From: Diphasiastrum complanatum
Lineage: Eukaryota > Streptophyta > Lycopodiopsida > Lycopodiales > Lycopodiaceae
Assembly (NCBI GenBank): GCA_029204225.1
Contig: CM055108.1
Coordinates: forward strand, 47,820,426 to 47,884,425
Direction: 5' to 3'
DNA: 64,000 nt
Shown: one piece after another, positions 47,103-58,730 of the stretch
How positions within the stretch are numbered: the stretch's first letter is position 1
Layout: every line of letters starts with the position of its first letter
The notes under the pieces: generated by a model
Seen by the model: only the letters and a program-made list of their open reading frames with translations
Databases searched by the model: none
Told to the model about the DNA's origin: nothing
Translations under genes and position numbers: made by a program

Positions 47103-48594
47103 ACACTTGATTGAGTGCCAAGGATTGGTTGGCAAGTGTGCTAGAGATCTTCTTGATGCTTTTGGCATGGTGTTGATCAAGGAAGTTGGATCTTGATGAT
47201 TGCATAAGCACCAAGAAGTGTCAGATTTGTAATGAGTTGTTTTGTTCATTAACATCATATTCAATGTACCATTCTCAACATGTGGTATTGAGTAAATATC
47301 TTAAAGGGCCATAGAGGCATGACTCTTTAAGTCAACCCTCCCTTCATGGAAGCCACCTCCAATGTGTGTGAGCGAGTAAAACATTTCACATAGTCTCGCT
47401 TGAGAAGTCGAGACTAGATTTTTTGAAACATGTTGTTTTATAGCCAAAAAAAAAACTAAACTAAAATATACAAAAGAGTACTATCAAGCAAAGCCAGTTT
47501 TAGGACACCCCTAGCTATTACCTGCCATCATCCCACAACACAAAACTGCACGAGTTAGTATAGTGAAAAAGACCAAGTGTCATAACTAAGCATTCGTTGT
47601 TATTTATGTCCAAAACAAGATTCACTACCAGCTTAAATAAATTTTAATCCAAATATGTCCAGTCTTCCCTACCATTAATATTTAATAGCATACGTTCTAC
47701 CCCAAAGAAACCATATCAGGGCAGAAGCCATACTAATCAACATTAGGGCAAGAAGACATATCATCTTTTCATAACAGAGTTTAGTTTATAAAAATACACT
47801 TTAATCATTTACACAATTTAGTTTACCTCTTGAAGACAATATGAAGTCTTCATATGTTACAACTCTACTCTTTTGTAAAATTAATTCTTGGACTTATTGT
47901 ATGAGCTATTTGGTGTACATGGATAATATTCAATGGTCACGTATATATTCTTTTTCACATTCTAAGTTTGATATACTAAAAATATCTACAAATGAATTTT
48001 CTATAGTTATTACAACTGCCTTTATGCCATAAATGCATGTACAAAGTTGGCGGACATCAATGTAAAGTCGTTGGGTCAAGTTTCTAACCGACAGTATCAA
48101 AAATTACATAGGGTCAGCAAAGGATTGAAAAATTTACACTGGGTCAAAAAATATGCGGAGGGTCAAATTTTACAGGATCAAAAAAATTAGACCCGATTTG
48201 ATCCGATCCAGGGTCTCGAACATGCCTGGATAATTTAGTGAAGGGTCGAAAAAAATCCGAACCGATCCGACCCTACCTAGGGTCGAAAAAACCTCTGTTT
48301 TGAATGGCTTTTTAGGATGATCATTAACAAAAGGATTTAAGGCTAAGCATTGAAATCCAACACAATGATACAAATGATACAACTAGCTCTCATGAATTGT
48401 CTCCCAATTGGTATTATAAACTTGATGTGCTATCTTGCACACTCAATGGATTTGCCAATTGATAACATGGATATTGCTTTTCAAGAATGATGGGAGTATC
48501 GTGAAGTTGATAAATTGGATAATACTAGAGATCTCCTCATCAATTAGTAATTTATCACTACATCTTCATGTGCAAGGCTTTGGCATTTTTGGCA
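47103..48594. other. No recognisable gene; GGGTC-rich patch
   Basis: Between 48070 and 48290 the word GGGTC or its complement recurs about eight times with A or T runs. It resembles in style, though not in detail, the GATCCG patch at 3.0-3.4 kb. No frame is supported. Confidence 0.45.
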
Positions 48595-48900
48595 CTACTC
48601 CTTGCTAATAATGTGGCCATTAATCTTTCCATCATTACATTTGATGTACAAAGAAGGCTCATAAGAGCTAATTACAAAGCCAAGAGAGTAAAGAAAATCA
48701 TACAACCTAGAGTACCAAGCTCTAGGTGCTTGCTTCAAGCCATATAGGCTCTTCCTTAAGTGGCAAACCTTGTCCTCCTCACCATCCTTGATGAAGCCCT
48801 CAGGTTGCAACATGTATATTTCCTCCTCCAAGTAGCCATTCAAAAAAGCACTTGTCACATCCATTTGATAGAGATTCCACGTGACGTCTTCCATGAAGTT
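48595..48900 (-). pseudogene. Ty1/Copia reverse transcriptase fragment
   Basis: The minus strand reads LYQMDVTSAFLNGYLEEEIY, PEGFIKDGEEDKVCHLRKSL and YGLKQAPRAWYSRLYDFLY, ending before YVDD. It abuts the end of the unidentified long ORF, so one inserted into or replaced part of the other. Confidence 0.9.
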
Positions 48901-48951
48901 GAGATGGTCTAGTTTCTTCGAGTCCTTGGGCGTGTGGAAGGACTTGTAGAC

Positions 48952-51941
48952 TCATGTCAGCCATTCTTGATCGACCCATGCTTGGATTCGGCACATCCAG
49001 GGATCTTCAAGGAATGCAGCTCGGTAATATGCACGAGCGACTGGCAGCTGATCTTTGACTTTGTCGGAAGCTAGCGCCTTATTAGGATCAAAGAATATTG
49101 AGGGAATAAAATCATCCCATTTGGTTTCAATGCCCATTAAATGTTCTAAGTCTCGGGCGTAAGTGGCTGTCGCGTGGACCGTTGGATCAGGGCAATTGAT
49201 ATATTGATTTGCGAATGTGGTGAGAGCCCTTCTGGCATCTACATTTGTAGTCCACCCGTATTCTGATGGAATGATCGGCCAATTAAAATTTTGAAGTGTG
49301 ATCTTGTCCAGAGAGGTGCCGCATTCCGCCCATTTGGATCGTCGTGTACATGGCAGGAAGTGCGCGTTCACTCATAATTGTTGTGGACTTGTCACGTAGG
49401 CCCTGATGGCCGCAAGGTCTCTTTCGAACGACTGCCGACGCCACTCTGGTTGTGGTTGGAGGGCGGGTAATGCTTGCAGTTCCTTGCCCTTTATTGTCTG
49501 AGCTGAAAACGATATCTGCCAACCGCCTCTTGATGACTCGTGGGGATACTTTGATAGGAACTCGTTTATTTTCTCTTCCACAGACTTTGGTCTTCAGAAG
49601 GCCCGGCTGGCAGATATCGTGCACAATCCTCTAGACAATGTGGCCTGTCTTTCTTCTTGGCTTTGGCTGGTACCTGTGCCTTGGCCCTGGTCTCTCGTCC
49701 CAACAACCGTATCCGTTTGTCCTTGGTCTTGGCCTTTGGACCCTTGATCTTGGTTAAATCCCCCTGCTGTCTGCTGGCTTTCGTCTTGGCTTGTACTGGC
49801 CTGTGCAGTGTTAAAAATAGGTGGTGGTGGCACTACCACAAGGGTGGGTTGGGCCTTCGTTTCCATGAATTTTTGGCAAGCCTTGACGGCTTGTTTGGCC
49901 TGGGCGAGCTCGTGAGTTGCGCTTGTCTGATATTTATTAAACTCTGCATGGTAGCTGTTCAAGGTTTGGCTATAGACTTGCACCTGACGCCGAAAGAGAT
50001 TCGTTTCTGATTCAGATAGCGACCTTGAGTCTGGTGCAAGTTGAGCTAACCAGACAAGCTTTTCATTTTGTAGAGCTTTAACCTCCACCCCCAGGCGCAT
50101 ATTCTCCGCTTCCAAAATGTTTAGTTGCGCTTGGATGGGAGCAAGCTATTGGGACGCTTTGGATTGAAGCTCCTGCATCTTCGTGGAGGCCTCTATCAGC
50201 ACTTTGGAGAGGCTTTGGATATAATTATTGAGGCCCTCCTCCTTCTGCTGCAGCTTGGCAATCTATTGGTGCCCTTCTTGCTCATGCTGGTGAGTTAGGA
50301 TCAGCTCGTGCTGTATCTTGGTGAGTTATGCTCGCAGCTAAGTGTTGCTTGTTGCCAGGTGTAGTACCCTGCTTTCCAATATAGCTTTAGCTGCTACCGC
50401 CTCTAGAATGTATTTGCCCAGAGTCTGGTATGCCATCGTTAGGTTTGTGGGAGCAGCTGGTACACTGGCACTGGTAGGGGCTTGTGTTGTATCGGCCCCG
50501 AAGACTTGTGGTGTTCCGTCGTTATCATCTTCAATCAAGTTCTCGTTGGACTTGATGCCATCTGGGGCGATAGGATCAGTCCGATCTGGTGATGGTACAG
50601 AAATTGTTTGGACAAATGCGTCATCAGGCAACGGTTGGTTGCCCTCGGCAACCTTTGTTGGTAAAGCAAGTGGGATATGAGAAACAACTGCGGAAACGGG
50701 GGTGAGGACGGTTTGTCCGAACAAGAGAATGGGAGGAACAGAGGGGAACTGAAGGGTGGTGTGGAGTATGGAAGAAGGCAAAGATGGAGCAGAAAGAATC
50801 TGGCGTGGGGGTGAAAAATTGATGACTTGCATCCACGCCGGAGTGTCGGGAGACAATTGAGAATCAGACGGATTAAATGGTATGGAAGCAACGATTGCGG
50901 TAGGAGTGATGGAGGATGTGAAGGTGATGGACGAAGTAATGGATAATGGAACAAAAATGGAAGTGGTATCAACAGAGGAAACGGGGATGGACACAAAAAT
51001 AGTTGTGGATGGAACAGGAAGAGGGGTAGTGACAACAGAGACGAAAGGGGATGGTTGCACGGAAGAAGAAGTGGCGATGGTTGATGGAGTCATTAGTGCG
51101 ATGGTGGTGGTGCGTCTTCGGGTAGCAGATGGAGATGAAGAAGAAGAGGCAACGCCACGCATTTGTTTGCTGGCCGTTGTGTCAGTAACTGCAGGTTGGT
51201 GGGAGGTGGATGCTTGAGACGGCGGATAGAGGTTAGTGTGTGGCACGAGGGTAGACAAAAGGGATGAGCGTTGGAAACCGGGCACTTTTGCCTCGAGAAG
51301 TGCACAAGCAAAGTTACACAACAGGGGGCCTGCTACGATACGGTCACGGTTGTTGGGTTTGATGGCGGTGGTTACTTCACGAATGAGGAAGCTATGCAAG
51401 TTGTATGGCACAACTGAGGGACCAGAGAATTCTAAAAAGGATTCCATTATCTGACTCAGCAGCGTGGACTGGATTTTGTCCTTGCAAAATGTTGAAATAA
51501 CCAAAAAGTTATTCAACAGATGCGCAGCCGTCTGAATGACGGGTTCCGTGATAGCATCTATCGGGTAACCATTGTCAGTCTGAATTGGAATTTTTGGTAC
51601 AGTTTGGGTGACGAAAGGTTTGATCAGAGTTTTGGCATGGCGATGGGAGATGGGCTGACGATCACCAAACATAATGCCAATGGTGACCATCGAGTCTGCA
51701 TTAATCATGACCTTGTACGTGGTACCTTGGTACAGAAAGTAAAAGCGTGTCTTAGGCACTTCCCAGGTGGCGTAAGCGTGAAGGGCAAGGCCCATGTTAA
51801 TCTCAGAATGAAAAAGCACCGGGTAAAAATCCATTGCTTCTAGAAGTGGGCCGGCTGTTTGTAGCAAATCTGTGTGGTCTCAGGGATTTCATGCTGGATC
51901 ACCTGCTTGGTGCCAGAGTCTTCAGAGGGTGAGGAGACCAT
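48952..51941 (-). pseudogene. Unidentified long ORF: structured N-terminus, Ser/Thr/Pro-rich middle, coiled coil, C-terminal domain
   Basis: ATG 51941 opens MVSSPSEDSGTKQVIQHEIP. A one-base shift near 51870 leads into one frame that persists to 48952 (about 990 codons in all), interrupted by stops near 50338, 49594 and 49372. The N-terminal ~200 residues look folded (LLEAMDFYPVLFHSEINMGL, HAYATWEVPKTRFYFLYQGT). About 280 Ser/Thr/Pro/Val-rich residues follow, then a Glu/Gln-rich coiled coil (about 50340-49900), a Gln/Gly-rich linker, and a C-terminal block (PALQPQPEWRRQSFERDLAA, WAECGTSLDKITLQNFNWPI). I recognise no family. It is collinear with and 3' of the Gypsy pol at 53-55.8 kb, so an accessory retroelement ORF is likely. 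A gag-like ORF1 of another element is the alternative. Confidence 0.5.
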
Positions 51942-52339
51942 GTTAGCAGTGATGATTAAAGGGCGAAAAAGTAGAAAAAATGGTGGAAAAGGTAAAAAGG
52001 TGTGGAAACGAGGGAAAACTGTGAATAACGAGTGTTGGATGACAAAAATTGTAGTTCAGAGTGCAGATTCGGGTTCAGTATGAGCAGATGATAGCTGGTA
52101 GGAACTTTGGTCACAAATAGAGAACTTCAAAATTTTAGTGTAAATTTCGACAAAGCTTTGCTAGCAAAGGTGACAAATGACTCGAATTCAGCCCTTATAT
52201 AGCAGAATTTAGAGTGTGTATTAGGTGAAATCCAATTTTCCTAGCTCAATTCCTCCCAAATTTTAACAAGGACCTTCTTCACAAAATTCTAAGACCTCAG
52301 GGAAGTCTGGGAGAGTTCATAAGGTGATTTGACTGCCAT

Positions 52340-52615
52340 GCGAAGGTTCTGCGAGGGTTCAGACTGTCTGCGAGGGTTCAACTCTCGCAGGAAGTGATCT
52401 CTCGCACAACATGTTCCTATGATTGTATTTTCAAGATCAAACCATGTAGGCAGGCTAATTTCACTGCTCTGATTCCATTTAGATGCCTTGCGAGGGTTGG
52501 TAAGATGATCTTGATGCTTTGCGAGGGTTCTAAAAATTTAGCTTTTGGGAACCCTCGCAGACACTAAAAAATGATGATTCCTCTATCGAGAACTCTCGCA
52601 AAAATTTTCATGGAT
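52340..52615. repeat. CTGCGAGGGTT / AACTCTCGCAG motif cluster, second locus
   Basis: GCGAGGGTT occurs four times in forward form, and complementary CTCTCGCA or CCCTCGCA words occur at least four times within 280 bp. It is the same word set as 23580-24420. It lies between Gypsy pol and the unidentified long ORF on the minus strand. Confidence 0.7.
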
Positions 52616-53109
52616 GCATCCGGTTAGATCTAGTGACTGTCCAAGTTTCAAGAGTTATCTCCCAGGCCAAAAATCATGAAAAAAGTGCTCTTTTAGAGTG
52701 TTTTTTGACGAGATCTCAAGATTCTCTGATTTGTAACTTTTGCAAACTAGTAATCAGCTTCATCCATGCTGGATCTGACTGTTGGTAGTTCTCTGGAATA
52801 TCTGATGGATAATTGGTAACAGATCCATCAATTTCTAGTGAATTTTGTCCTTAATTTGCCATAGTTACTGAGATCGAGGTTTTTGATATGCAAATTTAGA
52901 GGACTTATTGGCATAATCTGATGATCTACTTCTTTCTTGATCCCATCTAAATCTGGATCCCCCTTGGATCCTGATGGATTTTCCCTATCTTTCCAGATCT
53001 GCTCGAATCTTGATGGATCTAGCTTGATGTGGCTTGATCTTCCTAGATCTAGTGTGGTTTATCAGAATAGCTTTTTGTAATGTGCCACCACCAATTTGGA
53101 TCTATCTTA
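52616..53109. other. GATC-rich tail downstream of Gypsy pol
   Basis: On the minus strand this follows the pol stop. Repeated AGATCTAG, GGATCC and GATCAAG words suggest the polypurine or LTR region, but no clear polypurine tract or LTR boundary was found. Confidence 0.4.
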
Positions 53110-55771
53110 CTATGGGGGCCAGTACTTGTGCAACCAGCTATCGTTGATGGGTGTGTCGAATGGCGCCCCGTCTAGCTTCTCTAAATTCACGGCTCCATGA
53201 TTAAGAATTTTCTTGATTCGATAAGGACCTTCGCCTGTGAATTTTAATTTTCCCTTGATTGCCTTGGTTTTATACATCAGGACCAGATCTCTGGAACGAA
53301 GATCCTTCTTTTCTAACATGTGATTGTGCCATGCTTTGCGTCTCTCTTTTTTAGCTGCCAGTGCATGCACAGCTAGTAAGCATGTTTCACAGAGTTTATG
53401 CCGAGCTTCGTGGCGTAGTTGTAGAGATTTGGACTCATTAAGACGTTGCGTGGTAGCAATCCTCAATGAAGGAACTAGAAACTCTATTGGCATTACAACA
53501 TCCTGACCATATACCAATTGGAAGGGTGTTTGATCAGTGCTTCCTTTATATGCTGTCCTAAATGCCCACAGAGCAGCATGCAACTTATGTTCCCAATCTG
53601 ATCTGCTAGTTTCAACTGTTTTCGTGAGCACGCTACATAGGATCTTATTGGATCATTTTGCTTGCCCATTACCACAAGGATAATAAGGTGTACTGGTTCT
53701 ATGGATCACAAAGAATTCCTCCAACAGGACCTTGATGGTCTCATTGATGAAATGACTTCCGCGATCGCTGATAACTCCACCGGGCATCCAAAGCACACAA
53801 TGATATTTTCATAAAGGAACTTGGCAGTGGTCCTAGCATCAGCTACTCTTACTGCCTTGGCTTCGACCCACTTGGTGAGGTAGTCTGTGGCTACGATTAT
53901 GTATTGAGCCTGAGAACTTGCTGGAGGGTAAATTGGATCAATATAATCCAATCCTCACTTTTCGAATGGTGCTTGGGCGAAGACCGGGTGCAGTAGGTCA
54001 TCATTCAATCTCGTTGGTCTCCTTGCCTTTTGGCACACATCACACTTTTTCAAGTATTCCTCCGTATCCTTATGAATCGTTGTCCACCAACATCCTGATT
54101 GCAGGATCTTGCGAATTGTAATGTTGGATGCAAAATGGCCTCCACCCATGCCTTCATGTGAAAGCGAAATGATCTGGGTGGCCTCATGAGGGAGAATACA
54201 CCGTCGAAGATTTTCGTCTGATCCTCTTCAATACAACTGGCCGGCAATCAGCTGATAAGGTCTCACCTTCAAGATCAATTTTTGCTATTCCGCCCTTGGT
54301 ACTGACTTGTCTGGTTGGCCCCGTATTAGATATTCAACGATGTCGACAGCCCATTCTGGTATTGTGTCCACGTAAAATAAGACAGCATCGGCCAACGCAT
54401 CATCCGGTTGGATTGCAATCTCCTTTCCCTTGATTCGTGACACATGATCTGCCATGTAATGCTGTTTTCCCTTGCGAACTACTATCCGAAAATCAAACTC
54501 CAACAACAGAAGTAGCCATCTGGTGATTCTTTCGGTGTTGCAGGTTTTGTTAACGAGATAGAGCAAGGGTTGATGGTCCGTATAAAAAGCAAAATGTGTG
54601 GCCATCAGGTAGTGACGAAATTTCTTAACCGCATAGATCATTGCCAGTGCTTCCCACTCTATGGTTGAATAATTCATTTTGGTATCACTAAGCTGTCGGC
54701 TTGCAAATTGGATTGGAAAATACTTTTTGTGTTCACCTGGCTGGGTTAAGACTGCTCCAACTGCATACTTTGATGCGTCCGTATGCACATGAAACTGAAT
54801 AGACCAATTGGGCGGGCATAAGATTGGTGTTGAAACCAATGCATCCTTAAGATTTTGGAAAGCCTTTAGGGCTTCCTTGTTCCAATGTGAATCTGTTATG
54901 AGTTTGTAAATTGGTCGGGCTAACTCCGCAAAATCAAGAATGAAGATCCTATAATAATTAGCATGACCCATGAAGATGTACATTTCGCGGATCGTCCCCG
55001 ATGGTGTTAGATCAGCAATGATCTTGATCTTTGATAGATCTGTGGCGATCCCTTGTCTTGACACTATATGGCCGAGAATCAAGCCATGTGTCACCCAAAA
55101 TTGACATTTTTCTGGATTCAGGGAGTTTTGGTAGTCGCGACATTTTTGTAGCACTTTCTCCAAACTGGATAAGTGTTCTGAGTTTGGTCCATGTAGACAC
55201 AGATCGTCCAAGAAAATTTTTAGAAATTTTTGCAAATAATCTTTGAATGCCGCCTGCATGACTCGCTGGAAGGTGCTTGGGGCATTGCAAAGTCCGAATG
55301 GCATCACTTTATAGGCATAGGTTCCCCATTCCGTGGCAAATGCTGTCTTGTGTTGGCTTGGGAGGCTATCTTCACCTGGTTGTAGCCGCTGAAGCCATCT
55401 AGAAAACTGTAGGCTTCGGCGCCAGCTACTCTGTCGAGGACACTTTTCGTAAATGGTAAAGGAAAATGATCCTTTTTGGTGACTGCATTGAGCGCCTTTA
55501 GATTCACACAAATCCACATTTTGCCGTTCTTCTTGGGTACTATAACTATCGACGATACCCATTCCGTGTGCTCGATTTCATAAATGAAATCTACATCCAG
55601 CTTCTGCAACTCTTGTTTGATCAGCTCTGTATAATTCGGGTTGCAACGGTAGTAACGACTTACCTTGGGAACTGCTCCATCCACCAAGGGTATGGTGTGT
55701 TGGACTACTGTTGGTGGAATGCCCTTCAGATCACTATAACTCCAGGAAAAACAGTCTTTATACTCCACCAA
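53110..55771 (-). pseudogene. Ty3/Gypsy pol (non-chromovirus, Athila/Tat-like): RT, RNase H, integrase
   Basis: On the minus strand, RT starts in 55771-55304 (SRYYRCNPNYTELIKQEL, VPKKNGKMWICVN) and continues after a frameshift near 55360 in 55562-54285. That frame contains MPFGLCNAPSTFQRVMQ, catalytic IFLDDLCLHG and GHIVSRQG. RNase H follows (FHVHTDASKYAVGAVLTQPG, FAFYTDHQPLLYLVNKT) with KGKQHYMADHVSRIKG. Integrase shows the HHCC finger (GGHFASNITIRKILQSGCWW, CDVCQK), the first Asp (DYIDPIYPP) and the second (SDRGSHF). The catalytic Glu codon is AAA (NGQAK, then a stop). The C-terminal part 53631-53110 includes ALWAFRTAYKGS and KFTGEGPYRIKK, a GPY/F-type module, ending at TGA or TAG near 53110. 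Frameshifts near 54050, 53950 and 53700 add to the damage. Confidence 0.92.
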
Positions 55772-56190
55772 CGACGATCATAGTCTCTTGAACTATGTGG
55801 GCATTAATTGCTCTCCCATGCACTATCTTTTCTTCTTCACCTGGCTCGACAAGGTTCATCGGCTGTCTCCGCGCAGGTCCCTCAAAGACTGCCTTATGGA
55901 GTTTGCAGAATCAATATAGATAGTCATATGGTGTGTGGCTCCGGAATTTAGAAACCAGGAGCTATCGTTGGATGCTTCTTAATGGTTTGTCATGAAGGCA
56001 TCATGATCCGATTTTTGAATAGGTTGTGGAGCTTCTACAACTGCATTTGCTACTTGATTCGACTATCCCTTGCTATCGTTCTTGGCTTTTTCGACAGTCT
56101 TGGATCTCGTGGTTGGAACACTTGGAGTATGTGGGAACCTTAGCAGGCTATATAAAACAGCTTAAGGAATCATACGCTTTGATACCATGA
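55772..56190 (-). pseudogene. Gypsy spacer remnant and a primer-binding-site-like motif
   Basis: On the minus strand, VFEGPARRQPMNLVEPGEEE followed by VHGRAIN precedes RT. It matches the plus-strand copy at 27585-27660. Further up, TTTCCATCA then TGGTATCAAAGCG (about 56183-56171) looks like an LTR end and Copia-type primer-binding site, so a second element boundary falls here. Gag and protease of the Gypsy copy are missing. Confidence 0.5.
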
Positions 56191-57055
56191 TGGAAAGTGG
56201 AGAAATTCCCTCGGTGCATGCACTATTGGTAACAATAGATGAACACAGTGATAAAATTTAGAGCTTAATGTGCGGTGGTAGTGCAAGCAATGAGCAGACA
56301 ATCAGACAAGTCAATCAGAAGGTCAGACAGAAAGCGGAAAGCATGCAATATTGACAAAATATGAACATAGAACTAGACAACACTTTATTCAGACTGAATG
56401 TAATGGAAATACAAGTCAGTGATGTAGGTGAGCACAAGACAATTTCAAACAAAATCGCGTGCTCACAAAGCTAACTACATACTGTAAAAGCTAGGAGCTT
56501 ATTACTGACAATTCGTTTGAAGAAACAGTCGATGCATCAGAAGCATCTACAATGTTTGTCTCATTGAATGAACTGCAAGATTCATTGATCCCTATAATTG
56601 ATTACAATGATCAACTATATACAATTTACATTTGTGCAGATGGAAGGTACAAGAGATGGCGTGAAGTTGGTCTGTCGTCTGAAGAAGATCGCGGATGGCT
56701 GTTGTCATTGTCAAGTTAGTTTGCAAAGTGCAAGAAGTAAGCGTGATAAGACTCCGACATTGAAGTTCATCTTGTTGTCGTTGGTGTCAGGGCGAAGAAC
56801 GCGACATTCTTCGGATTTTGCCTCTGGTGTCTGGAGAAACCAAGCAAACATTTTTTGGGAAAGTGCGACACTCTTCCAAAGTCTTAGGAAATGTAAAATC
56901 AAGATTTTGTCGCAAACTTTGGCTTTTTCGGCAGTTGAAGTTTACTTGTATTTCTGCAGACCGTGTGACAATACGAGTAAAAATGCAGCAACATGAATGG
57001 AAACAGATGAACATAGGATTTAGGAGAGTAGAGGAGATAAATCCAAGAAAATCTT
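56191..57055 (-). mobile_element. Possible LTR (minus strand), one copy only
   Basis: If the motif at 56171-56183 is a primer-binding site, the LTR would end CCATCA at about 56184. It would start at TGATGG near 57061, where GGGAGAG precedes it. No partner LTR lies in the window, so this is tentative. Frames inside are short and unrecognised. Confidence 0.3.
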
Positions 57056-57250
57056 TACCATCACTCTCCCTTCCCTCTTCAAGCCCCTTCACCCACCCCC
57101 TTCAATAAAATTTGAATGTAGGGCCCTCTCCCTATATTACCTCCCATATCACCTTTCAAACCTTCACCATCACTCTTTGTCCCCTCTTCTAGCCCCTTCA
57201 CCTGCTTCAATAAAATTTGAATGTACGGCCCTCTCCCTATATTCCCTATC
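57056..57250. repeat. Tandem duplication, about 106-bp unit
   Basis: ACCATCACTCT, AGCCCCTTCACC, TTCAATAAAATTTGAATGTA and GGCCCTCTCCCTATATT recur in the same order starting at 57056 and about 57162. Confidence 0.8.
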
Positions 57251-57269
57251 TCTCCCTCTTTCATTGCCA

Positions 57270-57525
57270 CTCTCTCTCATGCATACACACTCACACATAT
57301 ACATACATCCACACACACATACACATTACTCAATTACGCATACGTGTATACACACATGCACATGCACATGCACACACATGCACATACACACATAAACATA
57401 CATACACATATACACAAATATATACATCCACACACACACACACACACACATACACACACATAAACATGCATACCCACTTATACACACATAACGCACATAC
57501 ATAGCCACAAAAACACACACCAGCC
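57270..57525 (+). repeat. (CA)n/(CACATA)n low-complexity tract
   Basis: Irregular CA, ACAT and ATAC repeats on the plus strand, with a pure (CA)9-like run near 57430-57449. All frames across it are compositional artefacts. Confidence 0.92.
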
Positions 57526-57682
57526 AACAGCCATGTTCAGATATCTTATATGCCACACTAAATGATTGGTCCCATTATCCTCTCCTTGAAATTCACAAAT
57601 ATGAAATGCACTTTTTTGGTTTGTGTTTCATATTCTTTGGTCTACAACAAATGAAACATGCCATGCGCTATTGAGGAAATGT

Positions 57683-58587
57683 TGTTAGATTTCTTATGCT
57701 CAGCCTTAAACAAATCGTTCAAGTAATGAGCATCTTGAAAAACCGAAGGCCGACAACATATTTTTAGGCCTTCACATTTTTTTTCCTTTGAGATTTTCAT
57801 ATGCCTTAGAAATCATTTTAAGTCACCTTCGCATTTTTCGCCTTTTTCGCTCCTTAGCAAAAAATGCGACACACTGGCCAAGTGGCCAGAATACCTTAGA
57901 AATCATTTTAAGGCACCTTAGTCTTTTTCATATTTTCTGCTCCTTAGCAAAAAATGCGACACACTGGCCAAGTGGCCAGAATACCCTAGAAATCATTTTA
58001 AGGCACCTTCGCCTTTTTCGCCTTTTTCACTCCTTAGCAAAAAATGCGACACATTGGCCAAGTGGCTAGAATACCTTAGAAATCATTTTTAAAGGCACCT
58101 TTGCCTTTTCGGCCTTTTTTCGTTTTTTCCACATTTTCGGCTGACCGACTTCGCCACTTATGAGTAACCCTAAAAATAGTTGGACAAACAAATATCCCAA
58201 AGGCGGTTGGCGGTTACCAACTTTTGTACAATCTGGCATAAATAGCCTTAAAGGCTTGTAAGATATTTCCTCTCTTGTAAATCTCTATATTAACTGAATC
58301 AAGCTATGTAAGTGTTAATTTTTGAATTTCTCTTTCAATCAGAGTTATCTGTAGCCAGCATTATCACGCTCAGCAAGCTGAAGTTATTACTTCAAGCTAT
58401 TGTACTCACTGTTGATATTTCAATCAGAGTGCAATTTCCGTCTCACTATTGTGTCGTTCATTTGCACAAACTGTATAAATTCTTCTACTTGAATATTTCT
58501 ATTGCAAACTGTTGCATTTCTGTTCTTACATGCCTACGCTCTGAGCAACCGAGCCTCCGTTGCACTCACGCCCACCATTTTTTGACA
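57683..58587 (+). repeat. 5' LTR with four 90-bp tandem units and TATA-like box
   Basis: Units start at 57804, 57894, 57984 and 58074 with CCTTAGAAATCATTTTAAGG, then CTCCTTAGCAAAAAATGCGA and CACTGGCCAAGTGGCCAGAA. ATAAATA at 58238-58244 could serve as TATA box, about 25-30 bp before the probable transcript start. The unit contains the inverted word TGGCCAAGTGGCCA. Confidence 0.92.
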
Positions 58588-58600
58588 TGGTATCAGAGTA
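58588..58600 (+). promoter_or_regulatory. Primer-binding site
   Basis: TGGTATCAGAGTA follows the LTR end directly and matches the initiator-Met tRNA complement in its first 11 bases. Confidence 0.88.
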
Positions 58601-58730
58601 GACATTTCAGTAATTTACATTTTTATTGCAGATTATCAGTCTTGTTTCTTTCAAGTCGTCTTTCTAGCAAACGTACAGCCAACAATATTTCGATAGTCGT
58701 TGTTTCTATCAACGAACTCGTTCAACCAGA

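Noticed and set aside
49657-50010. Plus-strand ORFs opposite the long unidentified ORF (also 50342-50680, 50882-51217, 51520-51843)
   Set aside because: They mirror the biased codons of the minus-strand frame and show no domain.
57217-57556. His/Thr-rich and Val-Cys-rich frames on both strands
   Set aside because: They come from the CA/ACAT low-complexity tract and have no codon structure independent of it.
57788-58069. ORF encoding a three-times repeated peptide
   Set aside because: It is the 90-bp LTR tandem array read in an open frame (90 is divisible by three).
57804-58163. Regularly spaced repeats as a possible CRISPR array
   Set aside because: The whole 90-bp unit repeats without unique spacers, it sits inside an LTR, and the DNA is from a plant nucleus.
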